Shown piece after piece: positions 8,099 to 18,420 of a stretch of 64,000 nt of DNA (position 1 is the first letter of the stretch; each line of letters opens with the position of its first letter). The notes below the pieces were generated by a model. The model was not told where the DNA came from. It made no database searches and saw nothing but the letters and a program-made list of their open reading frames with translations. The stretch is taken from positions 310,001-374,000 of the forward strand of contig NZ_AP024882.1 of the NCBI RefSeq assembly GCF_024347675.1, given 5' to 3'. This DNA comes from Vibrio ishigakensis. Lineage in GTDB: Bacteria > Pseudomonadota > Gammaproteobacteria > Enterobacterales > Vibrionaceae. A program made the translations under genes and the position numbers.

Positions 8099-9472
8099 AT
8101 GAGCGATGTACTTGTAGCGGAAAGCCCAGTCAATACGAAGAGAAATGTATTGATGTTTGCTATCCCATCCCTATTGGGTCTGTTTTTCTTTTTAGCACCA
8201 CTGAACGTAGCTGATAGCTTCACGTTTCCATTGGCACTTATGGCTAAAGGCGTTAAAGCCCTACTAGGTGATGCTGTTCTGCCAACCGTAACCGGCATTA
8301 TCTGTTTCTCAGCAGGTGCAACACTGTTGGCTAACGTTTTCAAGCCAAGTTTCGTGACAGAGTCTTCTCTACTGAATCGCTTATTTATTCTTTCTCCAGC
8401 TTGGGTAGTGGTGAGAGTTCTAGGTGCAGTATTTACCCTAATGGCGCTACATCAGATGGGCCCTGAGATCATCTGGAACGGCAACACTGGCGGCCTAGTA
8501 CTGAATGACCTGCTTCCTTCTCTGTTTGTTACCTTTTTCTTTGCAGGCCTACTACTTCCTCTACTACTAAACTTTGGTCTACTAGAGCTTCTGGGTACCC
8601 TTCTAAGTAAGGTGATGCGTCCTCTTTTCCGTCTACCGGGCAGAGCGGCTATCGACTGTATCTCTTCTTGGCTTGGTGACGGCACTGTAGGTGTACTTCT
8701 AACGAGCAAGCAGTACGAGCAAAAGAAATACACCATGCGTGAAGCGGCGGTTGTAGCGACCATGTTCTCACCTGTTGGTATCTCTTTCTCACTAGTGGTT
8801 CTGGCTCAGGTTGGCCTAGAAAACTACTTCGTACCTTTCTACGCAACCATCTGTTTGTCTGGTGTTGTAGCAGCAATGATTATTCAGTTCCTGCCACCAC
8901 TGAGCTACAAGAAAGACACCTATATTGATGGCACGGCTCCGGACAAAAACGACGAGCTGATCCCTGAAGGTCAGTCTGCAGTGAAATACGGTTATCAACT
9001 AGCGCTTGAAAGAGCGAGCAAGGTTAAGAGCTTATCTGCAGTAGCAAAAGAAGGCCTGCACAGTGCTCTAGATATGATGTTTGGTGTTCTGCCTGTGGTT
9101 ATGGCTGTGGGTACTGTGGGCCTAGTGATTGCTGAAGCTACACCTATCTTTACTTGGCTTGGTGCGCCTTTCGTACCTGTACTTGAGATGCTGAACCTGC
9201 CAGAAGCGACGGCAGCTGCAGAAACGGTTCTGGTTGGTTTTACTGATATGTATGTGCCATCAATCATCGCGGCATCAACTATCGATAGCGACCTAACCAA
9301 GTTTGTGATTGCGGCTCTATCTATCACTCAACTTATCTTTATGTCTGAAACAGGTTCGGTAATCCTTTCGAGCAAGATCCCAGTTAACATCTTTGAGCTG
9401 ATGGCTATCTTTGTTCTAAGAACCCTGATCACCCTGCCAATCATCGCGCTATGTGGTCACATGCTTTTCTAA
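8099..9472 (+). CDS. YjiH-family membrane protein (nucleoside-recognition Gate domain)
   Basis: 457-residue polytopic inner-membrane protein with about ten to eleven hydrophobic helices. It resembles the YjiH/Gate-domain family: an N-terminal pair of helices (LGLFFFLAPLNVADS), the conserved segment DCISSWLGDGTVGVLLTSKQYEQ, and the later DMYVPSIIAASTIDSDLTKFVIA. The family is thought to be transporters, but substrates are not established; uptake of an organic solute is inference. GAGG sits about seven bases upstream of the ATG, supporting this start. It is monocistronic, ending in a strong terminator. Confidence 0.85.
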   Translation: MSDVLVAESPVNTKRNVLMFAIPSLLGLFFFLAPLNVADSFTFPLALMAKGVKALLGDAVLPTVTGIICFSAGATLLANVFKPSFVTESSLLNRLFILSPAWVVVRVLGAVFTLMALHQMGPEIIWNGNTGGLVLNDLLPSLFVTFFFAGLLLPLLLNFGLLELLGTLLSKVMRPLFRLPGRAAIDCISSWLGDGTVGVLLTSKQYEQKKYTMREAAVVATMFSPVGISFSLVVLAQVGLENYFVPFYATICLSGVVAAMIIQFLPPLSYKKDTYIDGTAPDKNDELIPEGQSAVKYGYQLALERASKVKSLSAVAKEGLHSALDMMFGVLPVVMAVGTVGLVIAEATPIFTWLGAPFVPVLEMLNLPEATAAAETVLVGFTDMYVPSIIAASTIDSDLTKFVIAALSITQLIFMSETGSVILSSKIPVNIFELMAIFVLRTLITLPIIALCGHMLF

Positions 9473-9490
9473 TAAAGCTTTAAACAAATC

Positions 9491-9514
9491 AGCCCCCAAA
9501 CTTGGGGGCTTTTT
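9491..9514 (+). terminator. Rho-independent terminator
   Basis: AGCCCCCAA / TTGGGGGCT with a 2-base loop followed by TTTT, 18 bases after the YjiH stop. It is GC-rich and strong. Confidence 0.92.
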
Positions 9515-9526
9515 CATACCTATTGG

Positions 9527-10994
<1,468 letters not shown>

Positions 10995-11078
10995 TCTCTA
11001 GCCCGTTGTCGTTTGCCCCTTGATGTCATCAATGTAATCAAGCCTAGTCTCTGCCCTATAGAGCCAGTTTTCGGTTTT

Positions 11079-11095
11079 GTGTGAGGCAGTCACAC
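11079..11095. promoter_or_regulatory. Palindrome in divergent promoter region, candidate operator
   Basis: GTGTGA-GGCAG-TCACAC, perfect 6-bp arms with a 5-base centre. It resembles a CRP site, but the spacer is 5 rather than 6 bases. It lies between the TauE/SafE-SDR pair and the aminotransferase gene and could control either. Confidence 0.35.
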
Positions 11096-11211
11096 CTCCA
11101 CCTGGCTGACACAAGGCTTTTTTTAATCTGTCCCTACGCCCTTAATTCCATTTGTCGCCAAGATACCTGCAAAGCACAACGCAAAGACTCAATACCCACA
11201 GGAGAATGAAA

Positions 11212-12528
11212 ATGGATGTATTCAGATCAGATGTATCAAGTCAGCAGGTTATAGACTTAGACAAACACGTATTCCACTCTTGGTCAGTGCAAGAATCCGC
11301 TGCACCCATCGCTATTGCTGGTGCGCAGGGATGTAATCTGTGGGACTTCGAGGGCAAGCAATATCTGGATTTTAGTAGTCAGCTGGTCAACACCAACATT
11401 GGTCATCAGCACCCTAAGGTAATCGATGCAATCAAGGCTCAAGCTGAATCTCTGGTGACCATAGCACCTGCTACCGCCAACCTAGCTCGAGGCGAAGCCG
11501 CCAAGCGTATCTTGGATAGAGCGCCAGCAAACTTCAAAAAGGTGTTTTTTACCAATGCGGGCGCAGATGCCAATGAAAATGCGATTCGCATGGCAAGACA
11601 ATTCACCGGTCGCGATAAGGTGCTGTCTGCCTATCGTTCGTACCATGGCAACACAGGCTCAGCCATTGCCGCTACTGGCGATTTCCGCCGTGTACCAAAT
11701 GAATATAGCCGTGGCCATGTACATTTCTTTAATCCATATCTGTACCGCACTGAATTCAATGCCAAGACAGAAGAGCAAGAATGCGAACGAGCACTCGCAC
11801 ACCTTAAACGCGTGATTGAATGCGAAGGTCCAGAGGCGATTGCTGCGATTATTCTAGAAACAATTCCCGGTACTGCAGGCTTTCTTCTACCACCAGAGGG
11901 CTATCTACAAGGGGTAAGAGACCTTGCTACCGAATACGGAATTCAACTGATCTTCGATGAGGTAATGGTTGGCTTTGGGCGCACAGGACGTTGGTTTGCC
12001 TTCGAACACTTTAACGTGGTCCCTGACCTTATCACCTTTGCTAAAGGAGTGAACTCTGGCTACGTACCAGCTGGAGGCGTGGTCGTAAGCGAGCACATCT
12101 CAGAATACTTCAAGAGTAACTTCTTTATGGGCGGTCTCACCTACTCTGGTCATCCACTGGCGATGTCATCGATTGTGGCAACACTGGATGCCATGGAAGA
12201 AGAAGGCATTGTTCGCTATGCCGATGAGGTGGGCAACACAGTACTTGGGCCAGCACTGATCGAGCTTATGGAAAAGCACACCAGCATAGGCGACATTCGT
12301 GGTAAGGGCATGTTCTGGGCGTTGGAGTTGGTTGAAGATAGAGCTACACGAGAACCATTAAGCGCTCAAAAGATGGGGGCTTTGAAGGCCAAACTGACCG
12401 ACAAGGGACTGCTTTCATTTATCGTCAACAACCGTATCCATGTGGCTCCACCGCTTATCATCAAACCTAATGAGATAGAGCAAGGAGTTGCCATCATTAG
12501 CCAAGTGTTATCGGAATTTGATCACTGA
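11212..12528 (+). CDS. Class III PLP-dependent aminotransferase
   Basis: 438-residue fold-type I aminotransferase of subgroup II (omega-amino acid, diamine, taurine or beta-alanine transaminases). Visible motifs are FFTNAGADANENAIRMAR for phosphate binding, SYHGNTGS, and IFDEVMVGFGRTGR with the cofactor Asp. The Schiff-base Lys is in LITFAKGVNSGYVPAG, followed by GGLTYSGHPLA. The start at 11212 is preferred over 11206 or a more upstream frame, because AGGAG lies 7 bases before it. Together with the neighbouring MocR regulator and amino acid ABC transporter, it suggests uptake and transamination of an amino compound; the substrate is not determinable by eye. Confidence 0.9.
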   Translation: MDVFRSDVSSQQVIDLDKHVFHSWSVQESAAPIAIAGAQGCNLWDFEGKQYLDFSSQLVNTNIGHQHPKVIDAIKAQAESLVTIAPATANLARGEAAKRILDRAPANFKKVFFTNAGADANENAIRMARQFTGRDKVLSAYRSYHGNTGSAIAATGDFRRVPNEYSRGHVHFFNPYLYRTEFNAKTEEQECERALAHLKRVIECEGPEAIAAIILETIPGTAGFLLPPEGYLQGVRDLATEYGIQLIFDEVMVGFGRTGRWFAFEHFNVVPDLITFAKGVNSGYVPAGGVVVSEHISEYFKSNFFMGGLTYSGHPLAMSSIVATLDAMEEEGIVRYADEVGNTVLGPALIELMEKHTSIGDIRGKGMFWALELVEDRATREPLSAQKMGALKAKLTDKGLLSFIVNNRIHVAPPLIIKPNEIEQGVAIISQVLSEFDH

Positions 12529-12545
12529 TTCTCCAAACAAAAGAT

Positions 12546-12577
12546 AAAAAAAACGCCAAGGCAATTGTCTTGGCGTT
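12546..12577 (-). terminator. Rho-independent terminator of the MocR gene
   Basis: Minus-strand hairpin AACGCCAAG / CTTGGCGTT followed by a run of eight U residues. It may also receive transcription from the convergent aminotransferase gene. Confidence 0.85.
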
Positions 12578-12610
12578 GGCGCATCCAAAAGGAGCAAATT
12601 TGCGAAGAGC

Positions 12611-14101
12611 CTAGCCCCCTAAAGCTCTTGCCAGTTGTTCGACCCCTGGGGTAATGAGCGCCTTATCAATGGCATGGAAGCCAAGCCTGAAATAGGTATT
12701 GGTCTCTGGGTTAGCTTGTTGCTGCCCCATAAAGTGTGAGTATCCGGTCTCGATGAGTACCCCGCGTTGAGCGGCTCTCGATGCCAAGCGCTGGCTGCTA
12801 ATCTGGTCAGGCGTTTCTAACCAGAGAGCATTGCAATAGTTGCCTTTGGCGAGTCGGGTACAGTCTGGAAGGTAGTTTTCCACCGCTTGGTTTATCTCAT
12901 GCCAGCGCTGACGGGTATTGTCCTTAAAACGCCTTAAGAAACTGTCGTAATATCCCTGAGAGATAAAATGCGCCATCTCCATCTGCACACGACTCGGTGG
13001 ATGACGATACATAAGACGACGCAGAGTCCGCAGTTCGTAGATTAACTCTTCTGGCGCAACGATATACCCCAAACGCAAACCTGGGGCCAATATTTTAGAA
13101 AAGCTACTGACATAGATAACACGATTGTCTTTATCCAACGCCTTCAGCGCTGGCAGTGGTGCCCACTCTGAGTTGCTGTCCGAGTCATAATCATCTTCGA
13201 TAATGATGGCGTCATTCTTTTGCGCCATTTGCAGGAGGTCTTGTCGGCGCTGTTTACTCATGGTCACCCCCGTTGGCGCTTGATGGCTTGGGGTTACATA
13301 GAAGTAGTCACACATGGGTGAGAGCTCATTCAGCATCAGGCCGTCTTCATCAACGGTATGAGGATGCAATTGCGCCTGCGCTAGGCTGAAAATATTGTTC
13401 GCTTCTTTATATCCCGGATTCTCAACGCCCACCCGAGTGTGTTTATCCATCAGCAGTTGTGAAACTAGATACAAGGCATTCTGAGAGCCAACCGTTATCA
13501 AGATTTCATCACTCTTGGCGTGAATGCCTCGTTGTGGCAAAACTCGAGTTCGGATCTGCTCCACCAGTAACTCAACGTCTTTATCCACCTTGTCACATAG
13601 CCAGCCATGATCGTTTGGATCAGCAATTACCTTACGGGTTGATTCTCGCCACTGAGCTAACGGGAAATCATTGATACTCGGCTGTCCATAGATAAAAGGG
13701 TATTGATAGCAGCTCCAGTGAGAGGGTTTGACGATACGAGGAAACTGGTCGGTAGAAACCTTAAGCCTGTGGCTCCAGTTTGGTGCATTTGAGGGGTTAT
13801 CTGCCTCAAAATGGTCCAATTCTTGTTCAACTTCCTCCAGCCTAAGGCTGTATTTTTCAGACAAATAGTAACCGCTTCTTGGCTTGCTGATGAGGTAACC
13901 ATCGTCTGCGAGCCCCTCATAAACCAGTGATACCGTATTGCGCGATACCTTCAACTGGCTAGAGAGCTTACGGCAGGATGGCAGGGCTTCATCGGCAGAA
14001 AACACGCCCTCGAGTATCGCCTTCACCAGATACTCTCGAACCTGCTCTTGCAAGCTTCGCTTCGAATCAAACTCGATAAAACAGCTGTAATTTATCGCCA
14101 T
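12611..14101 (-). CDS. MocR/PdxR-type GntR regulator with aminotransferase-like domain
   Basis: 496 residues. The N-terminal GntR winged helix (about residues 10-80) contains LPSCRKLSSQLKVSRNTVSLVYEGL. After a linker, a class I aminotransferase fold follows (about 130-490) with ENPGYKE, EDDYDSDS and the PLP lysine in SSFSKILAPGLRLGY. MocR regulators use PLP or PLP-substrate adducts as effectors and often control aminotransferases, decarboxylases or transporters next to them. Here it lies between a class III aminotransferase and a divergent polar amino acid ABC operon, so both are likely targets. The binding site was not identified. Confidence 0.92.
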   Translation of the reverse strand: MAINYSCFIEFDSKRSLQEQVREYLVKAILEGVFSADEALPSCRKLSSQLKVSRNTVSLVYEGLADDGYLISKPRSGYYLSEKYSLRLEEVEQELDHFEADNPSNAPNWSHRLKVSTDQFPRIVKPSHWSCYQYPFIYGQPSINDFPLAQWRESTRKVIADPNDHGWLCDKVDKDVELLVEQIRTRVLPQRGIHAKSDEILITVGSQNALYLVSQLLMDKHTRVGVENPGYKEANNIFSLAQAQLHPHTVDEDGLMLNELSPMCDYFYVTPSHQAPTGVTMSKQRRQDLLQMAQKNDAIIIEDDYDSDSNSEWAPLPALKALDKDNRVIYVSSFSKILAPGLRLGYIVAPEELIYELRTLRRLMYRHPPSRVQMEMAHFISQGYYDSFLRRFKDNTRQRWHEINQAVENYLPDCTRLAKGNYCNALWLETPDQISSQRLASRAAQRGVLIETGYSHFMGQQQANPETNTYFRLGFHAIDKALITPGVEQLARALGG

Positions 14102-14296
14102 AGAGCCAACCTTTCCGAAATCTATTATTCATTGCATTTCATTAAGTTGTGCAAGAAGCAAGCCAAACTACCCAATTAGTAGTATCCAACTCAGTTCCTG
14201 TGCCTGTCCCATTCGACTCAGAAAATTGGCTCTAACCCATGTATCTGTCTCAAATCTAAAGTGAAGGTGTTCACAAAACACAGCAAGGAACGAATT

Positions 14297-15160
14297 ATGA
14301 GAAAGGGAACGAAACTGAAAAACTGGTTAGCCATTGCAGTCGCGTCGATGACATTGGGTATGTCTAGCATGGCGCTTGCCGATGAGATGCCATCCTTTGC
14401 CAGCAAGGGCATTAAGGTGGCTACCGAGGACAACTATTCTCCGTTTAACTTTATCGAAAGAGGCAAACCGACGGGCATCAACAAAGACCTTTTGGACGAG
14501 CTTCGCTCCTACTCTAAATTCGAGGTCAAACAAGAGATCCTGCCTTGGACTGGTCTTCTAGCATCGGTTTCTGCTGGTCAATACGACCTTGCCCTTACCG
14601 GTGCCATCATCACCGATGCCCGCCTTAAGGTATTCGATTTCACCCCACCTATCGCCTCAGCCCAGCACTATTTTGTGGCTCGAGCAAAGGATGACAGCAT
14701 CAATACCATTGGCGACCTAGACGGTAAAACCGTTGGCCTACAAGCAGGTAGCGCCCTTCTAGAAAGACTGCCAGAGCTAGCAAGCATGCTAGAAGCACAA
14801 GGTAAGAAGCTTGGTAAGGTAGTGGAGTATCAATCCTATCCTGAAGCCTATGCTGACCTTGCCAACGGCCGTATCGATTACGTCATCAACAGCGTGGTAT
14901 CGGTTAACGAGCTAGTAAAAGCTAAGCCTAAAGTGTTTAAGAAAGGTGAAGCTGTATCAGGCCCAGGTTTTGTAAGCTGGCCTGTACCGAAAGACAACCC
15001 AGAGCTTCTTGCCTATCTAACCGACTTCTTCGCACACCTTAAAGAGACAGGTCGCATGGCTGAGCTGCAAGAGAAATGGTTCGGAGAGTCGTTCGATGAA
15101 CTGCCAACCAAAGCCATCGTTTCTGTAGACCAATACCATGAGCTAACCGCAGTGCAATAA
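14297..15160 (+). CDS. Amino acid ABC transporter, periplasmic binding protein
   Basis: 287 residues, solute-binding protein family 3. The signal peptide is about 28 residues (hydrophobic core LAIAVASMTLGMSSMALA). The fold begins GIKVATEDNYSPFNFIERG, then GINKDLLDEL, and has the ligand-binding segment LTGAIITDARLKVFDFTPP with the amino-acid-clamping acidic and basic residues typical of polar amino acid binders. The start at 14297 follows AAGGA by about 7 bases; an upstream ATG (14261) would add 12 unlikely residues. It is the first gene of a four-gene importer operon divergent from the MocR regulator. Confidence 0.92.
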   Translation: MRKGTKLKNWLAIAVASMTLGMSSMALADEMPSFASKGIKVATEDNYSPFNFIERGKPTGINKDLLDELRSYSKFEVKQEILPWTGLLASVSAGQYDLALTGAIITDARLKVFDFTPPIASAQHYFVARAKDDSINTIGDLDGKTVGLQAGSALLERLPELASMLEAQGKKLGKVVEYQSYPEAYADLANGRIDYVINSVVSVNELVKAKPKVFKKGEAVSGPGFVSWPVPKDNPELLAYLTDFFAHLKETGRMAELQEKWFGESFDELPTKAIVSVDQYHELTAVQ

Positions 15161-15175
15161 TCCCAATTTCGTAGT

Positions 15176-15211
15176 GACCAAGGCCCACAGCAATAACTCT
15201 AGGTCTTGGTC
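15176..15211 (+). other. Intercistronic stem-loop after the binding-protein gene
   Basis: GACCAAG / CTTGGTC, a 7-bp stem with a large loop and no U-tract, in the 99-base gap before the first permease gene. Such structures commonly stabilise binding-protein mRNA relative to the permease part; that role here is inference. Confidence 0.4.
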
Positions 15212-15259
15212 CTACCCACCAAATTCATTCTCAATTTATTAGCAGACAGGTAGGTATAT

Positions 15260-15901
15260 ATGGATTACTACGCATGGATGCAGTTGCTTCATGGAGCATG
15301 GACCACAGCTTGGATATCCGCGGTTTCCATCGCTTTAGGGGTGGTCATTGGATTAGTAATAGCCCTGATTAGAATGGCAAAACTGCCGATCATCGACCAA
15401 GCACTCGGGATCTACGTCAGTTGGGCCAGAGCGACACCGTTGGTTACCTTGGCTCTTTTTATCTTTCTCTCTTTTCCATCCTTTGGCATCAATCTCGACA
15501 AACACTTCTCTGCCATCTTGTGCCTGACCCTAAACACCTCAGCATTCAACGCTGAGATTTGGAGAAATGCCTTCATCAACTTCTCCCACGGTCAAAAAGA
15601 GGCGGCAGAAGCCCTAGGCATGCAGCGCCTAACCTACTTCAGACGCATCATGTTTCCGCAAATGGTGGTAATGAGCCTGCCGGCACTGGTGAACGAAATG
15701 TCCTTCTTGATCAAGGGCAGCCCAGCCATAGCTGTGATTGGGGTTGTCGACCTAACCCGCGTCACCAACCGCATTTCAGCCGTTACCTATGAACCTCTGA
15801 TGCCTATCTTGTGTGCTGGCGTTCTTTACATGTGCATCATTGGTGTGCTGATCAAGTTGCAACAAATGGCCGAGAAAAAAGCCGACTATCTAGCAGGCTA
15901 A
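15260..15901 (+). CDS. Amino acid ABC transporter permease 1
   Basis: 213-residue inner-membrane permease of the HisMQ type with about five helices. The cytoplasmic coupling loop EAAEALGMQRLTYFRRIMFPQ (around residues 113-133) is the classic EAA motif that docks on the ATPase. The segment WARATPLVTLALF corresponds to the conserved RGTPLLVQLFF region of this family, here with Ala in place of Gly. It is the second gene of the importer operon, 15 bases before permease 2. Confidence 0.92.
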   Translation: MDYYAWMQLLHGAWTTAWISAVSIALGVVIGLVIALIRMAKLPIIDQALGIYVSWARATPLVTLALFIFLSFPSFGINLDKHFSAILCLTLNTSAFNAEIWRNAFINFSHGQKEAAEALGMQRLTYFRRIMFPQMVVMSLPALVNEMSFLIKGSPAIAVIGVVDLTRVTNRISAVTYEPLMPILCAGVLYMCIIGVLIKLQQMAEKKADYLAG

Positions 15902-15916
15902 TAACAAGGAGTAATT

Positions 15917-16582
15917 ATGGCTGAATGGGAAATTATCTGGCAGCAACGAGACATCTTCATCTCAGGCTTTGGCAATACCTTCGTGCTGTTCTTTGCCGCT
16001 TCAATCGCAAGTCTAGCCTTAGGCATTACCCTGCTCTACGTTCTAGAAAATGGAGCAAAAGGACTCAAAGGGGGCGTGGTATTAAGCATTAACATGATGC
16101 GCACATTGCCGTTCTTGATACTGGCTTATTTGCTTTACTACGGACTGCCACAGGTGGGAATCCGTATGGATGCCTTCACCGCAGGCTTGATCTCTCTGAG
16201 TCTTTATCACGGCACCTACTTTTGTGAAATCTTCCGAGGCATCCGCAAAGGTTTAGATTCAGGTCTGACAGAGGCAGCGCAAGCCTGCGGCTTCTCCAAG
16301 TTCAAGACCTTCAGCCGCATAGTGATGCCCAACGTACTGTTTAAGTCGGTACCCTTGATTGCCAACCAGCTCATCATCTGCCTAAAAGACACCGCCTTTC
16401 TGTGCATCATCACCGTTGGGGAGATCACCGCAGCAGCCAACAGCATTCAATCGACCTATTTCATTCCGCTCAATGCCTTCATTGTCGCCATCGCCCTGTA
16501 CTGGGTTATCAGTATCGCCATTGAACAGGTCAGCAAAATCACACTTAACAAAGTTCAGGAAAGAGGGCTAAGCCATGCTTAA
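15917..16582 (+). CDS. Amino acid ABC transporter permease 2
   Basis: 221-residue HisMQ-type permease pairing with the preceding one to form a heterodimeric channel. Features include MMRTLPFLILAYLLYYGLP, matching the family segment RGTPLLVQLFLIYFGLP, and an EAA loop, EAAQACGFSKFKTFSRIVMPN. The Shine-Dalgarno AAGGAG lies 7 bases before the ATG. Its end overlaps the ATPase gene start by 8 bases, implying translational coupling. Confidence 0.92.
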   Translation: MAEWEIIWQQRDIFISGFGNTFVLFFAASIASLALGITLLYVLENGAKGLKGGVVLSINMMRTLPFLILAYLLYYGLPQVGIRMDAFTAGLISLSLYHGTYFCEIFRGIRKGLDSGLTEAAQACGFSKFKTFSRIVMPNVLFKSVPLIANQLIICLKDTAFLCIITVGEITAAANSIQSTYFIPLNAFIVAIALYWVISIAIEQVSKITLNKVQERGLSHA

Positions 16583-17432
16583 TGAAAAGATTCACACCGA
16601 GCCAGTTGAAACCCCTATCAGTAAAGAAACGGCGCCTGTCGTCGAGTTGCCTATTCAAAACGCACAGACCCAATCTGAAGCCGAAGAGATCGTAAAGGTG
16701 GTTAACCTGTCTAAACAGTTCGACGGAATTGAGGTACTAAGAGACATCAACCTCACCATCAACAAAGGGGATGTGGTCAGTATTCTAGGCTCATCTGGCT
16801 CAGGTAAATCTACCCTACTTCGTTGTATGAACTGGCTAGAACAGCCAGAGCGAGGCACCATACATTTAGGTGATGAGCGCATTGGTATCAACCCAATCAC
16901 TAAGAAACCTCTTAAATACAAAGAGCTAGCCAAAATGCGTGAGCGCATCGGTATGGTCTTTCAAAGCTTCAACCTATGGCCTCACCTCACCGTTCTGAAA
17001 AACGTAATGGAAGCGCTACTACACGTTAAGAAAATGCCAAAAGCTGAGGCAGAAAAGATAGCTAAAGCGCAGCTAGAAAAGGTCGGCATGTCCCACAAGC
17101 TAGACAGTTACCCAAGCATGCTATCCGGCGGCCAAAAGCAGCGTGTGGCTATCGCAAGAGCCCTTGCTATGGAGCCAGAAGTACTGCTGTTCGATGAGCC
17201 TACCTCCGCCCTAGATCCAGAGCTGGTTGATGAGGTGCTAGCGGTAATGCAGGCACTATCCAAAGAGGGTTACACCATGGTGGTAGTCACCCACGAAATG
17301 GAGTTTGCAAGGAACGTCTCTAACCAAGTGGTATTTTTGGAGAAAGGCATCTTGATTGAAAAGAATCCACCGGAGAAGTTCTTTACCAACCCTGATTCGC
17401 CAAGGGTTAGGCAGTTTTTGAAACTAGATTAG
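16575..17432 (+). CDS. Amino acid ABC transporter ATP-binding protein
   Basis: 285-residue ATPase of the polar amino acid uptake family. Walker A is GSSGSGKST (around residue 73), the Q-loop VFQSFNLWPHLTV, the signature LSGGQKQR, Walker B VLLFDEPTSALDPE, and the switch His is in VTHEMEFAR. About 40 residues at the N-terminus (rich in Glu, Pro, Thr) precede the ABC domain and are not typical of the roughly 240-residue family; they may be a flexible extension. It is the last gene of the importer operon. Confidence 0.93.
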   Translation: MLNEKIHTEPVETPISKETAPVVELPIQNAQTQSEAEEIVKVVNLSKQFDGIEVLRDINLTINKGDVVSILGSSGSGKSTLLRCMNWLEQPERGTIHLGDERIGINPITKKPLKYKELAKMRERIGMVFQSFNLWPHLTVLKNVMEALLHVKKMPKAEAEKIAKAQLEKVGMSHKLDSYPSMLSGGQKQRVAIARALAMEPEVLLFDEPTSALDPELVDEVLAVMQALSKEGYTMVVVTHEMEFARNVSNQVVFLEKGILIEKNPPEKFFTNPDSPRVRQFLKLD

Positions 17433-17771
17433 GTTGCCATGAACATAAAACCAATAGCGAATTAATATGACTTCAGGGGGAGCCGATGCTCAGTTCCCCC
17501 TTTAGCGGTACTCACATAAGCTCAAATTTTCGAAGCGAAAGAGGAGTACCCTAGGAGCGAGTTAATTAGGCTTGCTCCGGCAATTCGCATGCACTCGTTA
17601 TCTCTTTCGAGATAAAGCTTCGCTCTTAAATAATAAATCCATGGCGCAAAATGGGCATCAGAGTTCACATTTTCAATATATTATTCTTGCATCAAGTATC
17701 GAAACTCTAAGGAAGAGTGGGTTAGTCACAGGACGTTATCTATCCAAAAACATTTATAGGTTACTTCCAAA
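17433..17771 (+). other. Intergenic region with probable operon terminator and leader
   Basis: Bases 17475-17503 form AGGGGGA / TTCCCCCT with a 13-base loop followed by TT, a likely terminator for the ABC operon. Bases 17598-17615 form TTATCTC-TTTC-GAGATAA, a small hairpin in the probable leader of the next gene. No coding frame with a convincing ribosome site was seen; a 67-codon frame at 17572-17775 is not supported. Confidence 0.5.
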
Positions 17772-18167
17772 ATGAACAAAATTATTTTCGCTCTTGCTGC
17801 ACTTGCAACATCTTCTTCTGTTTTTGCAATGTCTACGGATCAAATTCGTTCACAAGCAAGTCAGAATATTTCCGCAAAGTCATATTCAGAGACCGCATTC
17901 AGTGCAAACGCAAATGAACAAGTTACGACCTCTGATGAAGCACGTGCTATCGCACACGCTAAATTCAGCTTAAATAAGCGCAGCGAAGCTTCAACTAGTA
18001 AAACATTGCTGGCCGAGTCAGTAGACTATGATCAAATTACAACTACTGACGAAGCACGTGCTATTGCACACGCTAATTTCAATCTAAATAAGCAGAGCGA
18101 CGCTCGAATTAGTAAGACATCGCAATCCAAGTCAATATCTACACACCAAACATCGCACTCTAGCTAA
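17772..18167 (+). CDS. Small exported protein with duplicated DEARAIAHA repeat
   Basis: 131 residues. The signal peptide MNKIIFALAALATSSSVFA is cut before MSTDQ. The mature part contains two copies of a block about 22 residues long, (V/I)TT(S/T)DEARAIAHA(K/N)F(S/N)LNK, separated by a Ser/Thr/Lys-rich spacer, and ends in a Ser/His/Gln-rich tail. There are no cysteines or further membrane segments. The function is unknown and I do not recognise a named family. The ribosome site is weak (TAGGTTAC). It appears to be a single-gene unit ended by a terminator at about 18305. Confidence 0.7.
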   Translation: MNKIIFALAALATSSSVFAMSTDQIRSQASQNISAKSYSETAFSANANEQVTTSDEARAIAHAKFSLNKRSEASTSKTLLAESVDYDQITTTDEARAIAHANFNLNKQSDARISKTSQSKSISTHQTSHSS

Positions 18168-18304
18168 TATAAATCGCACAAATAGCACACTCGAAACTTC
18201 CTCAATCAACTTTCGATAATCCCCAAGGTAGGAAAAATCTATCCCACCTTCATTTATGAATATGTGTCTATTGCTAATTTAGCTTGTAGTCGTGCTATAA
18301 AATT

Positions 18305-18330
18305 AAGCCTCCGAGTTGGAGGCTTTTTTA
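18305..18330 (+). terminator. Rho-independent terminator
   Basis: AAGCCTCC / GGAGGCTT with a GAGTT loop and a following T-run, 138 bases after the DEARAIAHA repeat gene. Confidence 0.88.
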
Positions 18331-18420
18331 TTTGTTAGGTTCGCTAAAAGTCGACTTACTCCAACATACTCTCGTACTGATGTTAATTTTTACAAACAAC
18401 AGAAAGAAAACCGTGGCCGA

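Noticed and set aside
11079..11095. CRP binding site between the TauE/SafE and aminotransferase genes
   Set aside because: The palindrome GTGTGA-N5-TCACAC has a 5-base spacer; CRP needs 6. It is kept only as a generic candidate operator.
17572..17775. 67-codon open frame before the DEARAIAHA repeat gene
   Set aside because: No ribosome site, runs through a hairpin leader and overlaps the start of the next gene; composition is like non-coding sequence.
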